Shown here: positions 1 through 11,650 of the stretch, one piece after another
Layout: every line of letters begins with the position of its first letter
Position numbering within the stretch: the stretch's first letter is position 1
Source: Larix sibirica
Lineage: Eukaryota > Streptophyta > Pinopsida > Pinales > Pinaceae
Assembly (NCBI GenBank): GCA_004151065.3
Contig: NWUY0300014533.1
Location: 58,688 to 81,287 of the forward strand
Length of the DNA: 22,600 bases
Reading direction: 5' to 3'
Program-made: the position numbers and the translations under genes
Notes under the pieces: generated by a model
Told to the model about the DNA's origin: nothing
Database searches by the model: none
What the model saw: only the letters and a program-made list of their open reading frames with translations

Positions 1-559
1 GCATGGTAATATACATAGACACTTAGACTTTAATAACCTCCTAAGGCCTAACCACCAAGACGAATACTCCAACTTTGGAGGTGTGAGTGAAAAACTCAGA
101 AATTATAAGTCATTGAAAAGCAACAAATAATTACCAAGGAAAAAACACTCCGGAGTAACACATTGATGACTAAGTCCTAGGAAAACCAAGCCTTTTACAC
201 AAAGTCATCTTGCTACCTCAACTTATTACAATTTCTTCGAGGGGTATGAACATGCAAATTTTTTGAAAAGGGCCAAAATTGGCCTGCTAAACTTATGAAC
301 TTTGATCATGAACAAGGGACTTGTTCAAACTTCCGTAGCTCACTGAGAAATCCAACTAAGTACAACTTAGGTGGTAACATGAGTAAAATTGTTACCCTCC
401 TCAAATGGGTTCAAACTCCACTTTTTGACATGTTTCTCTTAATGATCCAATTGTTGATAAGCTATATATGATCTATTCACGCATTTTTGACCCATCCTTA
501 TTCCCTAAAGAACTTAGGGTTTACCTTGGGTACCATACTCGAAAGGAGGAGAAGTGCCT
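1..559 (-). pseudogene. LINE ORF2 relic continuing past RT (thumb region), badly decayed
   Basis: The minus-strand frame after the F.DD box continues with short recognisable pieces (SLGRDSMKIKETLDLY at about 605-650), matching the segment after the catalytic box in plant LINEs. Closer to the window edge the similarity fades: frames change often and I can only see scattered LINE-like words. The element runs off the left edge. This stretch is present once, because the duplicated block starts only at 1273. No other gene is visible here; the open frame of 87 codons on the plus strand at 468-731 is antisense to the RT box. Confidence 0.5.
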
Positions 560-2780
560 GTGGGATTTCCCCAAGTATTTGTTACATGGTAAAAAAGTAC
601 AATATAAGTCAAGAGTCTCTTTAATTTTCATAGAATCCCTCCCCAAGCCATCACAAAACAACAATGTATCATCCATAAACAACAAATGTGACCAATACAT
701 TGATATTCCAAGCTTAATTCCCTTAATATAACCTAATAATTTGCATATGTTGGAACCCTACTAAGACTTGCAACAACTATAAGGAGTATTAATGGTGATA
801 ATGAACATCCATGCCTCAGATCCTCTTCCAAGTATAAAAAACCTTGAAGTTGTTCCATTAACCAATATGGATAAATAAACAATTGAAACACAACTCATAA
901 CCCAATTCACAAATTACACATATAAATCAAAATGAATCAACATTAGCCTTGGATATAACCACGATATAACCAACTAGTCCTATTATAAATATGTCTAATT
1001 TGACCACAATAGACGACATCTTTTTTGTCCTTGTGGAATGCAATCCCTTCTACACTACCCCTATAGTCCCATGAATCTACTTACTTGATAAAAACCCAAA
1101 TTGCTCACGAGATATTGAGTTTGATGACAAATCCTTCACCCTCATAGCTATGATTTTTGCAATAATTTTATAACCATGGTTACATGAGGAGGTAGGTTGG
1201 ACTCCTTGAAAGAATAAGGATTGTTAGTTTAAGGAATAAGAGAAATACAAATTGAATTAAAGGCAACAAACATCGTTCTATTGTCTCTATATTCCTCTGT
1301 AGCCTTCACAAATCCTCCTTAGTCACCTCATAAAAGCCTGAGAAGAAGTTCATCAGCCATCCATTGGGACTAGGCTTTATGTACTTTCCAAAACAATGCA
1401 TAACCTCTTCTAGCTCAGCCTTAGACACTTCTTCCACGATTCTCCCATTATCTTTTTCATAGACAAAGGTAGGAAAGTACACTGACATTTGCACAATCTC
1501 AACAATATTTACCTTGATGTCTTCTTTGTATGTCTCACCAAAGTGCTCCATCCCAACTTTTGCAATGTATTCGAAGCTGAAAACTACTTCTCCACTATTC
1601 TTGTTAACCTTTCAAATGGTATTAAAAATTTTCCTATGGTTTGGATATTGATGAAATTACTTATTATTTTCATCACCATTTGCAAGCCATATGGTTCTAC
1701 TTTTTAACCTCCATGTTGTTTATCTATCCTTTGACAACATTATTTTCCTATGATCCAACCTACTAACCTCCTTTGTTAATCCTTTGTTGGATAACCTACC
1801 TAATCATGCTTATACAAACTATCCAATTGAGCCTCCAACTAATCTAATTCTCGATTATCTTTTTTTTTTCTTCTCATGGGCCCATGACACAACTAACTAC
1901 TTTCTCCTCTTTAGATTGTTCTCAAATGAATTGTAGTTGATTCTCTTCCCGACCAATCAAAGGGAAACCAATTCTCCTTGACTAATTTTACAAAATATTA
2001 TTTTCAATCCAAGATGGATTAAACTTAAAAGCGCTCGAGGGTTTCCTCCCCACTTTACACATTTCCAAAAAGTTGGAAAAGTGGTAAGGTTCTCCACCAG
2101 AGCCAACACATTGCTTAATCTTGAACTAATAATTTACAAACACTTATGACACACCAAATTTTTCCAACTCCTTAGCTATACTTTCTTCAACTATCCTCTT
2201 ATTCCTCCAATTGGGGCTGAATCTGATTCACACAATATCAAGTAAACCATGTTCATCCAATTTTTTAATGAAAAATCAACTAAGGGATCTACTTGTGCTA
2301 CCAATCACCATATCTCCACTCTTCCAAAAGAAAAATATAAATCACCTCTAAGAATAATATTTGCTTTATTCAAAATGTCCAAGTTAGATACCTTGTCCCA
2401 AAACCACCATATTATTACAAGGCCCATATATGCTTAGGACTATTATCTCCTTTCCCAAATCCTAGGAATAAAGAATAGTACCCAAACCCGAAGCACAAGA
2501 TAAAGAATTAGAAAAACATAATGATGTGACAAAACACCTAGCAATTAAGCCCCTCAAATGACCTTGAGCATCAACAAACATAAAATCTCAAACCACAAAC
2601 ATTTTAGTCAAATCAAAAGCAATTTTACCATCATCACCCATAGTCTCTTGTAACATAATGATGTTTTCCTTGTGTCGTTCTATAAGTATTTTGAGGGCAA
2701 GTTTACTCGAGGAGATACTCAACCCTTGATAGTTGAGGTCTAGGAAAAATATGGTCCACCCTCAATAGGGGATCTATGTG
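560..2780 (-). pseudogene. LINE ORF2 relic: endonuclease, linker, reverse transcriptase (copy 1)
   Basis: Decayed non-LTR retrotransposon ORF2 read on the minus strand. The apurinic-type endonuclease comes first: LNYQGL near 2731 (catalytic Asn region), IIMLQET at 2642-2660 (metal-binding Glu), IYGPC near 2418-2431, and IILRGDL near 2340-2358, where the usual GGDFN has lost its Asn. The linker WRLKSRTIWLANGDENN lies at 1666-1716. RT entry follows at 1306-1551, including KPSPNGWLMNFF (family form SPGPDGW). RT proper shows REQFGFL near 1091-1110, VVKLDI near 990-1005 (motif A Asp kept) and LLFMDDTLLF at 660-685 (the F.DD catalytic box). Many stops and several frameshifts interrupt it, so it cannot encode an active enzyme. 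In life the product nicks DNA and primes reverse transcription there. Confidence in family is high; exact ends are approximate. Confidence 0.85.
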
Positions 2781-3439
2781 CTCTAAGTGCCCCTAAAACT
2801 GAAGATTTCATCCATGCCATAACATCAGAAACCACCTTTTCTTGTGACATGTATAAGAAAGATCTCCAACCTCTGCCCAAGATTTAAAGTTAAACCCGCA
2901 TAAAACTCCCCCATTTGGATCCATTAGAACCCTTTCTAGTCCTCGAATTATACATGGAATCACTCCAAAGACTACCATTATGAACCTTTGAATAATCACA
3001 AACCCTAAGGGAATTATGAGAGTCATTGCTACAAGAATCCACTCATTGACTATTTTTTACTAACTAACAATCAAATAACCCAATGATAATTGAGAAGAGT
3101 CACTATGCTAGACCTAGTTAGAACATTCATTTGTACCTAAAAGCCTAAGCATGGTAAAATCTAATTTGGCCCAAAAACCCAGATTAATATATTTGCCTTA
3201 AAGAAAAGCCAGATCCAATGGGGGCTGAATCATTGATAGACTTGCCTAAACTTGCCAATGGCTCTTTTGAACATTTGCTAGCTCCCAATATCAACTCTAG
3301 ATTTGGTGATTGCATGTTACAACAATTTGTTTTGCAATGTACTTCCAAACTTAAATCTAGCATGTCTTTTATCAAAACACCTTGCACATTATTCCCCTAT
3401 TTCAATTCTAAAGCAACTTAAAGATCAATCAACTGATTA
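2781..3439 (-). other. LINE inter-ORF / ORF1 C-terminal stretch, no domain visible
   Basis: This stretch lies between the zinc knuckle of ORF1 and the endonuclease of ORF2 on the minus strand. Short open frames occur on both strands (for example minus 2808-3026 and 3184-3387). None carries a motif I recognise; they are probably the variable ORF1 C-terminus and the ORF1-ORF2 junction. It is repeated at 9033-9691. Confidence 0.5.
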
Positions 3440-4370
3440 TTTAGCTCCTCCAAATTTCTTTTTTACCCAAATCCTCTTCCTAAAAGGCGTCTCATAGTCC
3501 ATAACCAAATGACCATACTTATGATACCTTACATCACATAAAAGGGACTCCATAGTAATCCATGGGCTGAACAAATGACCTAGGACCCTTTTGGAAAAAT
3601 ATTTTAGTTTCCAATCCCTCCCTTGGATCTAATTGAATAAGAATCATTGCTATTGACAAATTCCTCATGACTTGAAAGATCATACGTCAATTAACTTCCC
3701 TAAAAAAATTATAATTTCTTTGAAAAGCTCCTCAAACCAAAACTCAAGTGGAAGGCTCAAAAGCTTCACCCTAATCAGATTATTATTTATCCTCTCCAAC
3801 TGAGAATCAAAGGAGGGAGATTATCTATTAAGAGTAAGTGGAGTGGAGTCCCACTTCCAATGTGTGTGTGTGTGTAATTTTATTTTTTTTCTGCATCTTC
3901 TGAAAAGCATAATACAAAAGCAATCTAGCCCCCTATATATAGACTTGGTGTATAACCTAAAAAAACATTTCTAATTTAATTGAATCACAAATGCTCTGCT
4001 CACAAAATTGCCTTCTAAAAATTCTTTCCACAAGTGTTTGAGTAGCGATGCCAACAACCTCATGCATCTTTACATCCTCACTAGATATAAACTTAATAGG
4101 TGAGCTCCTTTGTTTTATGCACTTTTCCCTTTTTTTCTCCATGGAGCTTCTCTAGTTCCCACATGAACTTTTTTCTCATATAAACCCACCAAACCATCCC
4201 CCAATTGATCCTTTCCAAAATTCTTTACACTATTCCCCATTTTTGTGCTCCTACCAACAATAGCCCTAGACCCTATCGTTGACAAAGAAGCAATATCAAA
4301 GAGCTTTGGACCACCAAAATTCACTTGACCTTCATTTACACATCCACTTACTGCCCTACCCACCCTACTG
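3440..4370 (-). pseudogene. LINE ORF1 relic: DUF4283 domain plus CCHC zinc knuckle (copy 1)
   Basis: Minus-strand remains of the gag-like first ORF of a plant LINE, an RNA-binding protein. From N to C: a low-complexity Ser/Gly/Lys-rich stretch (4115-4363), then the DUF4283 start near 4080 (TLVERIFRRQFCEQSI, FVLCFSEDAEK). Next comes WKWDSTPLTLNR near 3850, then the core IRVKLLSLPLEFWFEE at about 3735-3785, where the family has the conserved V+L..LP.EFW pattern. The CCHC knuckle is YHKYGHLVMD at about 3500-3525, with several Cys lost, followed by a basic tail RKRIWVKK. Stops, frameshifts and a (TG)7 run break it. It sits upstream, in minus orientation, of the ORF2 relic, the normal LINE order. 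Confidence 0.75.
3860..3890. repeat. (TG)7 microsatellite and adjacent T-run (copy 1)
   Basis: Seven TG units are followed by AATTTTA and a run of eight T. The same site in copy 2 (10112-10142) has seven TG units and seven T; this is the single indel I see between the two copies. It interrupts the DUF4283 region of ORF1. Confidence 0.85.
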
Positions 4371-4979
4371 CAAAAGAATCTACGAGAATATTACAAGCCT
4401 TCACCTTATCATTCAACTTAGGAAATAGGGATCTAGAAGATTTATCAGAAACTAGACTTCCAAATGCCAACCCTTCGCTTACTTGAGACCGTTAAAACCT
4501 TGTCCCAAACCATTGTCGATCCCAAAGGATTTGGCCTACATCAAGCCACACTTGAAAGGCCTTCTAGAAAACCCTTCTCCAAGCTAAACCATGACTGAAA
4601 CGATTCTTCTCAACTCTCCTTGTAGAGTATCAATGTGTAGTAATGACTCCACCATTTCCACATTACGGTAAAGTAAAGGATATTTAAGCGAGAGTTGGTG
4701 TCTCCATATTCCCTGTACCATAGACTACCTCCCCTCGTACTTGAACCAATAGAGAAGACTCCACATTAGTTGTGAATTGACATGCCTTATTGAAAGTCAT
4801 GTTTGTATCTGATAGATGGAACCAATCTTCCAAATCAACCATTTTACTAGATAAATCTAAAATATTCCTTTGTAGAAATATGGAACTCGACTATGGAACA
4901 ACATTGTCCCCTAAGGTATGGACTGAAGCTACATACACTTCCCTTGGCCCATAGTTTATTCCTCAAGCACTTGGAGAAA
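4371..4979 (-). other. Unassigned stretch between LINE ORF1 and gypsy RT fragment
   Basis: About 600 bases with no recognisable domain. Short minus-strand open pieces continue upstream of the ORF1 Ser/Gly-rich segment (for example FGSLVSDKSSRSLFPKLN near 4410-4465), which may be the ORF1 N-terminus. Nothing convincing is on the plus strand. It is repeated at 10622-11230. Confidence 0.4.
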
Positions 4980-5350
4980 CAAATATGTCCCTTTCCTCCA
5001 ATGATCCTCAGGATAATCTAATTCTTCATCATATGTATCCATATGTATTAATAAACCCTCATCCTTTATAAGGATAAACCCCATCACCATGTTATAGCTT
5101 AATCTTCCCTCAAATTGGATCACATTATAAGCATAAATCCATTCTATTGCAAAGGTCGATTTCTTCTTATCTTATTCAACAATAAGAACTTGATGATATC
5201 CCCAAAACCCATATATGAATGAGTATGTCTCTTTTCTTATGATGTGGTCTAGCGCTTCATCACTAAAGGCGTAAGGAATGGGTCATGAACACAATATGCG
5301 TTCAACCCTTTGAAGTCTACACAAGCCCTCATAGGAGTGGATTTGTAGTG
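4980..5350 (-). pseudogene. Ty3/gypsy reverse transcriptase fragment (copy 1)
   Basis: The minus strand encodes, with one frameshift near 5260, a string typical of Ty3/gypsy RT: MRACVDFKGLNAYCVHDPF (5275-5332), SDEALDHII, then YSFIYGFWGYHQVLIVE (about 5175-5225) and KKSTFAIEW..YAYNV (5118-5160). The family pattern is CVDFR.LN..C.HDPFP, SFTDGFSGYHQI, then KTTFATEW..Y.VMPFGL. The motif A Asp of SFTDGFSG is Tyr here and the following VMPFGL block is missing, so the domain is dead and truncated. The frame stays open to about 4980 without further recognisable motifs. It lies between LINE pieces, so it is a separate insertion or a rearranged fragment. Confidence 0.75.
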
Positions 5351-5399
5351 AATATTGTTCATTTGAACTAAATCTCACATAATTAACCTTTACTATTAA

Positions 5400-6400
5400 T
5401 TATCCTAAGCTAGGATTAAAGGGTGAAAAATGGACTCCTCATGAGGAGTAACATGGCAAATTGAAAACATGCAAAAAATGTGGGGAATTGAGTTAGAGAA
5501 AAAATCATTTTTTTCATTCTAGCATTCATTCTTCCTTCATCCTAGTGGTCAATTTTGTGATATAGGGGTATGCTATTGATTGTATTGTCAGGCAAGCCAC
5601 AACCGTTGCCATCGAGAATTGCCATTGATATTATTGTGTTGGAGGAGGAAACCTTTCCTAAAATTGAGAATCCTTGGAGTCCCAACAATGAGATACCTTG
5701 GCCAACATATGTTGAAGCACTCGAAGGAAATTGGGATAGCTCGAGGGATTGCTTGCATAGAAGGGGATCCCATTCCCAACGTTGTGCAGGTTGAGGGGGA
5801 AGAGTGTTGGTCGATTGGGATAACTATAGAGGGGGTTTTAGCACTAGAGAGATTATGAGTCGTGGGTTGAGCAAGAACCTACAATAACTTCATCCTTATG
5901 GAATGATAACCTTAGCTCGAGGGTGGCCTTTGTCATAGAGAGATTAAGTGTGCAGTCTGCCTAAGGTCGAGTGAAATGTCCTTCATTTTGAACCAGCTGG
6001 ATGACTATTTCTATACAAATAAATGTTATGACTCTATGTTGTGAAATTCCATTTTAGTTTATATTCTATTATGTATTGTATTATTGGCCACCTTTCTTTG
6101 CTTAGTGTGCATGGAATTAAATTGCATAATGATGGAACACATGATGATGGAACTGCTTATGTTGAGGTAGAATTTTAAGTATTAAAAGCTACTATAGCTT
6201 TATTTTGTTGTTGAAATGCTACAAGCAACTAGAGAATTTGATTTTGGTATCAAAGGAGAAATCTCATGGTTGAATTGAGTACCCTATAACCTTAATGGTG
6301 TACATGGACTAGTAGGTATGTGATAGGTGTGAGGGGCTTTTGGTTTATGTGATATTATTTCCTCACCCCATTTGTTTCAGGTTTAGGGCTTGATCATCTT
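5400..6400. other. Unassigned AT-rich stretch with short open frames (copy 1)
   Basis: There are two overlapping plus-strand frames (5570-5794, 74 codons; 5580-5858, 92 codons) and one minus frame (5588-5779). The plus frames are locally dense in charged residues, but I recognise no domain and no frame extends. From 5870 to 6400 all frames are closed and the DNA is AT-rich. This is possibly the body of another decayed element lying between the two opposed LINE pieces. Confidence 0.4.
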
Positions 6401-7423
6401 TAGGAGCATTTGGTCACCTTGGAAAGTCATCGCAAGGTCGGTTGATTGGCATTGAGAGGAAAACAATGTAGGGTGGGATTTAACTTGTCATCGCATTTGG
6501 AGCTAGAAGATTTTGGGTACTTGCGTTTGGATATGCCTTGCTTTTAGACATGTAAGTTGAGTAGGAAGGGTAGTTTCTTTTGGGGATACATGTGGGATTC
6601 TAGCACTCAATCCTAGAAGGATTGACATTCTTTAGCTCAAGAATATGGATTGATTGTCATTGACGGTCCTTTAATTATGGAGTTGAGATGGCTTATTTTG
6701 AAGTTTGACTTATTCAAAATGAATATTAGGATGCATAGTCTATTTTGGAGCGATCGAGGATAAAAATTTGGTTGTCTACTTCACTAGTATGAATCCCATT
6801 ATTCATGTTAGATGCTTCATTAGAGGCATCTATTATCCCCGAACCTCAATCCAAGGTGGGTGTTGATAGATTCAGAGGATAGATGGGTCCACAAATTTCA
6901 CATTGTTTGGTTTGTTTTACTTTATTATAAGATAAGGGTTTTTGCTTGGTTAGTGATGTATCAGAGGATCCCATCTAAAGCTTGGCTGGCCAATAGTGGG
7001 CTCTCTAATTGCCCATGTCCAATGTGTTGTCACTTGAAAACTTTGAAACATTTTTTTGGAGTGTTAGTTTGCCAAAAGCTGTTGAGATTTCTAGAGGATC
7101 AATATTCAATGCCGCTTCAGGGTAGGATTCATTGAGATGTTGCATTGTTTGGAGATTGCCACTCTCTAGTTCGTGCTAACCTTTCCTGGATATGGTAGTG
7201 CTTACAAATTTCAACTTTACTTATTCCATGAAAGTTTAGGTGTAAGTTTGTTTTTGATCACGAGGTTAGCTCATTCTCTACTTTTCGTACGATGATGCAA
7301 GATGACATATGCCACTAGCTCCTAGCTAAGGGTGCTTTGTTGATCAAATATGCCTAATCTTTTGATCCCATAACTTATTATGCTTTTATCTCACCATTGA
7401 TGACATTACATAAAAGGTTATGA
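6400..7423 (+). pseudogene. LINE ORF2 C-terminus relic with zf-RVT domain (copy 1)
   Basis: Plus-strand 3' part of a LINE ORF2. The clearest block is the RT-associated zinc-binding domain at about 6855-7080. It has HKFHIVWFVLLYYKIRVFAW followed by QRIPSKAWL, then SNCPCPMCCHLKTLKHFFG. These match the W....P.K...F.W......I.T...L and CP.C...ET..H patterns of zf-RVT. After the TGA at 7133 the same frame continues to a TGA at 7421 with words usual for this tail (DVALFGDCHSLVRANLSWIW, CKFVFDHEVSS, ITYYAFISPL), broken by TAG, TGA and TAA. Upstream, 6400-6850 is weaker (MWDSST near 6590, LIMELRWLILKFDL near 6675-6715). Orientation is opposite to the RT half at 560-2780. Confidence 0.75.
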
Positions 7424-7523
7424 TGTCCATTAGATATACCCTTCTACTTTTTGCTATATATTGAACCAAAAATATAAGACCTTTTTCATTTTTTTTCTAG
7501 GACACAACCTTCATTCATTTTTT
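7424..7523 (+). other. LINE 3' UTR end (copy 1), cut by the N at 7524
   Basis: An AT-rich tail follows the ORF2 stop and ends with one unit of a 25-bp sequence (AGGACACAACC, then TTCATTC and a T-run). Copy 1 stops exactly at the end of that unit. In copy 2 the same point continues into a second unit at 13775. Confidence 0.6.
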
Positions 7524-7524
7524 N
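7524..7524. other. Single-N assembly join
   Basis: One ambiguous base between the two copies of the 6.25-kb block. It most likely marks a contig join of unknown or negative gap size. Confidence 0.9.
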
Positions 7525-9032
7525 TCGTTCTATTGTCTCTATATTCCTCTGTAGCCTTCACAAATCCTCCTTAGTCACCTCATAAAATCCTGAGAAGAAG
7601 TTCATCAGCCATCCATCGGGACTAGGCTTTATGTACTTTCCAAAACAATGCATAACCTCTTCTAGCTCAGCCTTAGACACTTCTTCCACGATTCTCCCAT
7701 TATCTTTTTCATAGACAAAGGTAGGAAAGTACACTGACATTTGCACAATCTCAACAATATTTACCTTGATGTCTTCTTTGTATGTCTCACCAAAGTGCTC
7801 CATCCCAACTTTTGCAATGTATTCGAAGCTGAAAACTACTTCTCCACTATTCTTGTTAACCTTTCAAATGGTATTAAAAATTTTCCTATGGTTTGGATAT
7901 TGATGAAATTACTTATTATTTTCATCACCATTTGCAAGCCATATGGTTCTACTTTTTAACCTCCATGTTGTTTATCTATCCTTTGACAACATTATTTTCC
8001 TATGATCCAACCTACTAACCTCCTTTGTTAATCCTTTGTTGGATAACCTACCTAATCATGCTTATACAAACTATCCAATTGAGCCTCCAACTAATCTAAT
8101 TCTCGATTATCTTTTTTTTTTCTTCTCATGGGCCCATGACACAACTAACTACTTTCTCCTCTTTAGATTGTTCTCAAATGAATTGTAGTTGATTCTCTTC
8201 CCGACCAATCAAAGGGAAACCAATTCTCCTTGACTAATTTTACAAAATATTATTTTCAATCCAAGATGGATTAAACTTAAAAGCGCTCGAGGGTTTCCTC
8301 CCCACTTTACACATTTCCAAAAAGTTGGAAAAGTGGTAAGGTTCTCCACCAGAGCCAACACATTGCTTAATCTTGAACTAATAATTTACAAACACTTATG
8401 ACACACCAAATTTTTCCAACTCCTTAGCTATACTTTCTTCAACTATCCTCTTATTCCTCCAATTGGGGCTGAATCTGATTCACACAATATCAAGTAAACC
8501 ATGTTCATCCAATTTTTTAATGAAAAATCAACTAAGGGATCTACTTGTGCTACCAATCACCATATCTCCACTCTTCCAAAAGAAAAATATAAATCACCTC
8601 TAAGAATAATATTTGCTTTATTCAAAATGTCCAAGTTAGATACCTTGTCCCAAAACCACCATATTATTACAAGGCCCATATATGCTTAGGACTATTATCT
8701 CCTTTCCCAAATCCTAGGAATAAAGAATAGTACCCAAACCCGAAGCACAAGATAAAGAATTAGAAAAACATAATGATGTGACAAAACACCTAGCAATTAA
8801 GCCCCTCAAATGACCTTGAGCATCAACAAACATAAAATCTCAAACCACAAACATTTTAGTCAAATCAAAAGCAATTTTACCATCATCACCCATAGTCTCT
8901 TGTAACATAATGATGTTTTCCTTGTGTCGTTCTATAAGTATTTTGAGGGCAAGTTTACTCGAGGAGATACTCAACCCTTGATAGTTGAGGTCTAGGAAAA
9001 ATATGGTCCACCCTCAATAGGGGATCTATGTG
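7525..9032 (-). pseudogene. LINE ORF2 relic: endonuclease, linker, start of RT (copy 2)
   Basis: Second copy of 1273-2780. The RT is cut just downstream of its entry segment because the copy begins at 7525, so QFGFL, motif A and the F.DD box are absent. The RT entry segment (7558-7803) reads KPSPDGW where copy 1 has KPSPNGW; Asp is the family residue, so copy 2 keeps the older state. Linker and endonuclease motifs and their stops are as in copy 1. Confidence 0.85.
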
Positions 9033-9691
9033 CTCTAAGTGCCCCTAAAACTGAAGATTTCATCCATGCCATAACATCAGAAACCACCTTTTCTTGTGAC
9101 ATGTATAAGAAAGATCTCCAACCTCTGCCCAAGATTTAAAGTTAAACCCGCATAAAACTCCCCCATTTGGATCCATTAGAACCCTTTCTAGTCCTCGAAT
9201 TATACATGGAATCACTCCAAAGACTACCATTATGAACCTTTGAATAATCACAAACCCTAAGGGAATTATGAGAGTCATTGCTACAAGAATCCACTCATTG
9301 ACTATTTTTTACTAACTAACAATCAAATAACCCAATGATAATTGAGAAGAGTCACTATGCTAGACCTAGTTAGAACATTCATTTGTACCTAAAAGCCTAA
9401 GCATGGTAAAATCTAATTTGGCCCAAAAACCCAGATTAATATATTTGCCTTAAAGAAAAGCCAGATCCAATGGGGGCTGAATCATTGATAGACTTGCCTA
9501 AACTTGCCAATGGCTCTTTTGAACATTTGCTAGCTCCCAATATCAACTCTAGATTTGGTGATTGCATGTTACAACAATTTGTTTTGCAATGTACTTCCAA
9601 ACTTAAATCTAGCATGTCTTTTATCAAAACACCTTGCACATTATTCCCCTATTTCAATTCTAAAGCAACTTAAAGATCAATCAACTGATTA
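9033..9691 (-). other. LINE inter-ORF stretch (copy 2)
   Basis: Duplicate of 2781-3439, apparently identical. No domain is visible. Confidence 0.5.
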
Positions 9692-10621
9692 TTTAGCTCC
9701 TCCAAATTTCTTTTTTACCCAAATCCTCTTCCTAAAAGGCGTCTCATAGTCCATAACCAAATGACCATACTTATGATACCTTACATCACATAAAAGGGAC
9801 TCCATAGTAATCCATGGGCTGAACAAATGACCTAGGACCCTTTTGGAAAAATATTTTAGTTTCCAATCCCTCCCTTGGATCTAATTGAATAAGAATCATT
9901 GCTATTGACAAATTCCTCATGACTTGAAAGATCATACGTCAATTAACTTCCCTAAAAAAATTATAATTTCTTTGAAAAGCTCCTCAAACCAAAACTCAAG
10001 TGGAAGGCTCAAAAGCTTCACCCTAATCAGATTATTATTTATCCTCTCCAACTGAGAATCAAAGGAGGGAGATTATCTATTAAGAGTAAGTGGAGTGGAG
10101 TCCCACTTCCAATGTGTGTGTGTGTGTAATTTTATTTTTTTCTGCATCTTCTGCAAAACATAATACAAAAGCAATCTAGCCCCCTATATATAGACTTGGT
10201 GTATAACCTAAAAAAACCATTCTAATTTAATTGAATCACAAATGCTCTGCTCACAAAATTGCCTTCTAAAAATTCTTTCCACAAGTGTTTGAGTAGCGAT
10301 GCCAACAACCTCATGCATCTTTACATCCTCACTAGATATAAACTTAATAGGTGAGCTCCTTTGTTTTATGCACTTTTTCCTTTTTTTCTCCATGGAGCTT
10401 CTCTAGTTCCCACATGAACTTTTTTCTCATATAAACCCACCAAACCATCCCCCAATTGATCCTTTCCAAAATTCTTTACACTATTCCCCATTTTTGTGCT
10501 CCTACCAACAATAGCCCTAGACCCTATCGTTGACAAAGAAGCAATATCAAAGAGCTTTGGACCACCAAAATTCACTTGACCTTCATTTACACATCCACTT
10601 ACTGCCCTACCCACCCTACTG
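9692..10621 (-). pseudogene. LINE ORF1 relic: DUF4283 plus CCHC knuckle (copy 2)
   Basis: Duplicate of 3440-4370 with a few substitutions and one T fewer in the run after (TG)7. At the DUF4283 start it reads KLEWFF where copy 1 has KLEMFF, and KRKKC where copy 1 has KREKC. A Trp is usual at about this position in the family, so again copy 2 looks less changed. It is otherwise as broken as copy 1. Confidence 0.75.
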
Positions 10622-11230
10622 CAAAAGAATCTACGAGAATATTACAAGCCTTCACCTTATCATTCAACTTAGGAAATAGGGATCTAGAAGATTTATCAGA
10701 AACTAGACTTCCAAATGCCAACCCTTCGCTTACTTGAGACCGTTAAAACCTTGTCGCAAACCATTGTCAATCCCAAAGGATTTGGCCTACATCAAGCCAC
10801 ACTTGAAAGGCCTTCTAGAAAACCCTTCTCCAAGCTAAACCATGACTGAAACGATTCTTCTCAACTCTCCTTGTAGAGTATCAATGTGTAGTAATGACTC
10901 CACCATTTCCACATTACGGTAAAGTAAAGGATATTTAAGCGAGAGTTGGTGTCTCCATATTCCCTGTACCATAGACTACCTCCCCTCGTACTTGAACCAA
11001 TAGAGAAGACTCCACATTAGTTGTGAATTGACATGCCTTATTGAAAGTCATGTTTGTATCTGATAGATGGAACCAATCTTCCAAATCAACCATTTTACTA
11101 GATAAATCTAAAATATTCCTTTGTAGAAATATGGAACTCGACTATGGAACAACGTTGTCCCCTAAGGTATGGACTGAAGCTACATACACTTCCCTTGGCC
11201 CATAGTTTATTCCTCAAGCACTTGGAGAAA
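10622..11230 (-). other. Unassigned stretch (copy 2 of 4371-4979)
   Basis: Duplicate with at least three substitutions near 10755-10770 and 11154. No recognised domain. Confidence 0.4.
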
Positions 11231-11601
11231 CAAATATGTCCCTTTCCTCCAATGATCCTCAGGATAATCTAATTCTTCATCATATGTATCCATATGTATT
11301 AATAAACCCTCATCCTTTATAAGGATAAACCCCATCACCATGTTATAGCTTAATCTTCCCTCAAATTGGATCACATTATAAGCATAAATCCATTCTATTG
11401 CAAAGGTCGATTTCTTCTTATCTTATTCAACAATAAGAACTTGATGATATCCCAAAAACCCATATATGAATGAGTATGTCTCTTTTCATATGATGTGGTC
11501 TAGCGCTTCATCACTAAAGGCGTAAGGAATGGGTCATGAACACAATATGCGTTCAACCCTTTGAAGTCTACACAAGCCCTCATAGGAGTGGATTTGTAGT
11601 G
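11231..11601 (-). pseudogene. Ty3/gypsy reverse transcriptase fragment (copy 2)
   Basis: Duplicate of 4980-5350 with the same CVDF..LN, HDPF and GFWGYHQ motifs, the same frameshift and the same Asp-to-Tyr change. Two substitutions were seen (near 11452 and 11487). Confidence 0.75.
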
Positions 11602-11650
11602 AATATTGTTCATTTGAACTAAATCTCACATAATTAACCTTTACTATTAA

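Noticed and set aside
468-731. 87-codon plus-strand frame
   Set aside because: Antisense to the RT catalytic box of the minus-strand LINE.
6239-6258. TTTTGGTATCAAAGG as a second PBS
   Set aside because: Lacks the CAGAGC part complementary to initiator tRNA-Met and has no LTR end next to it.
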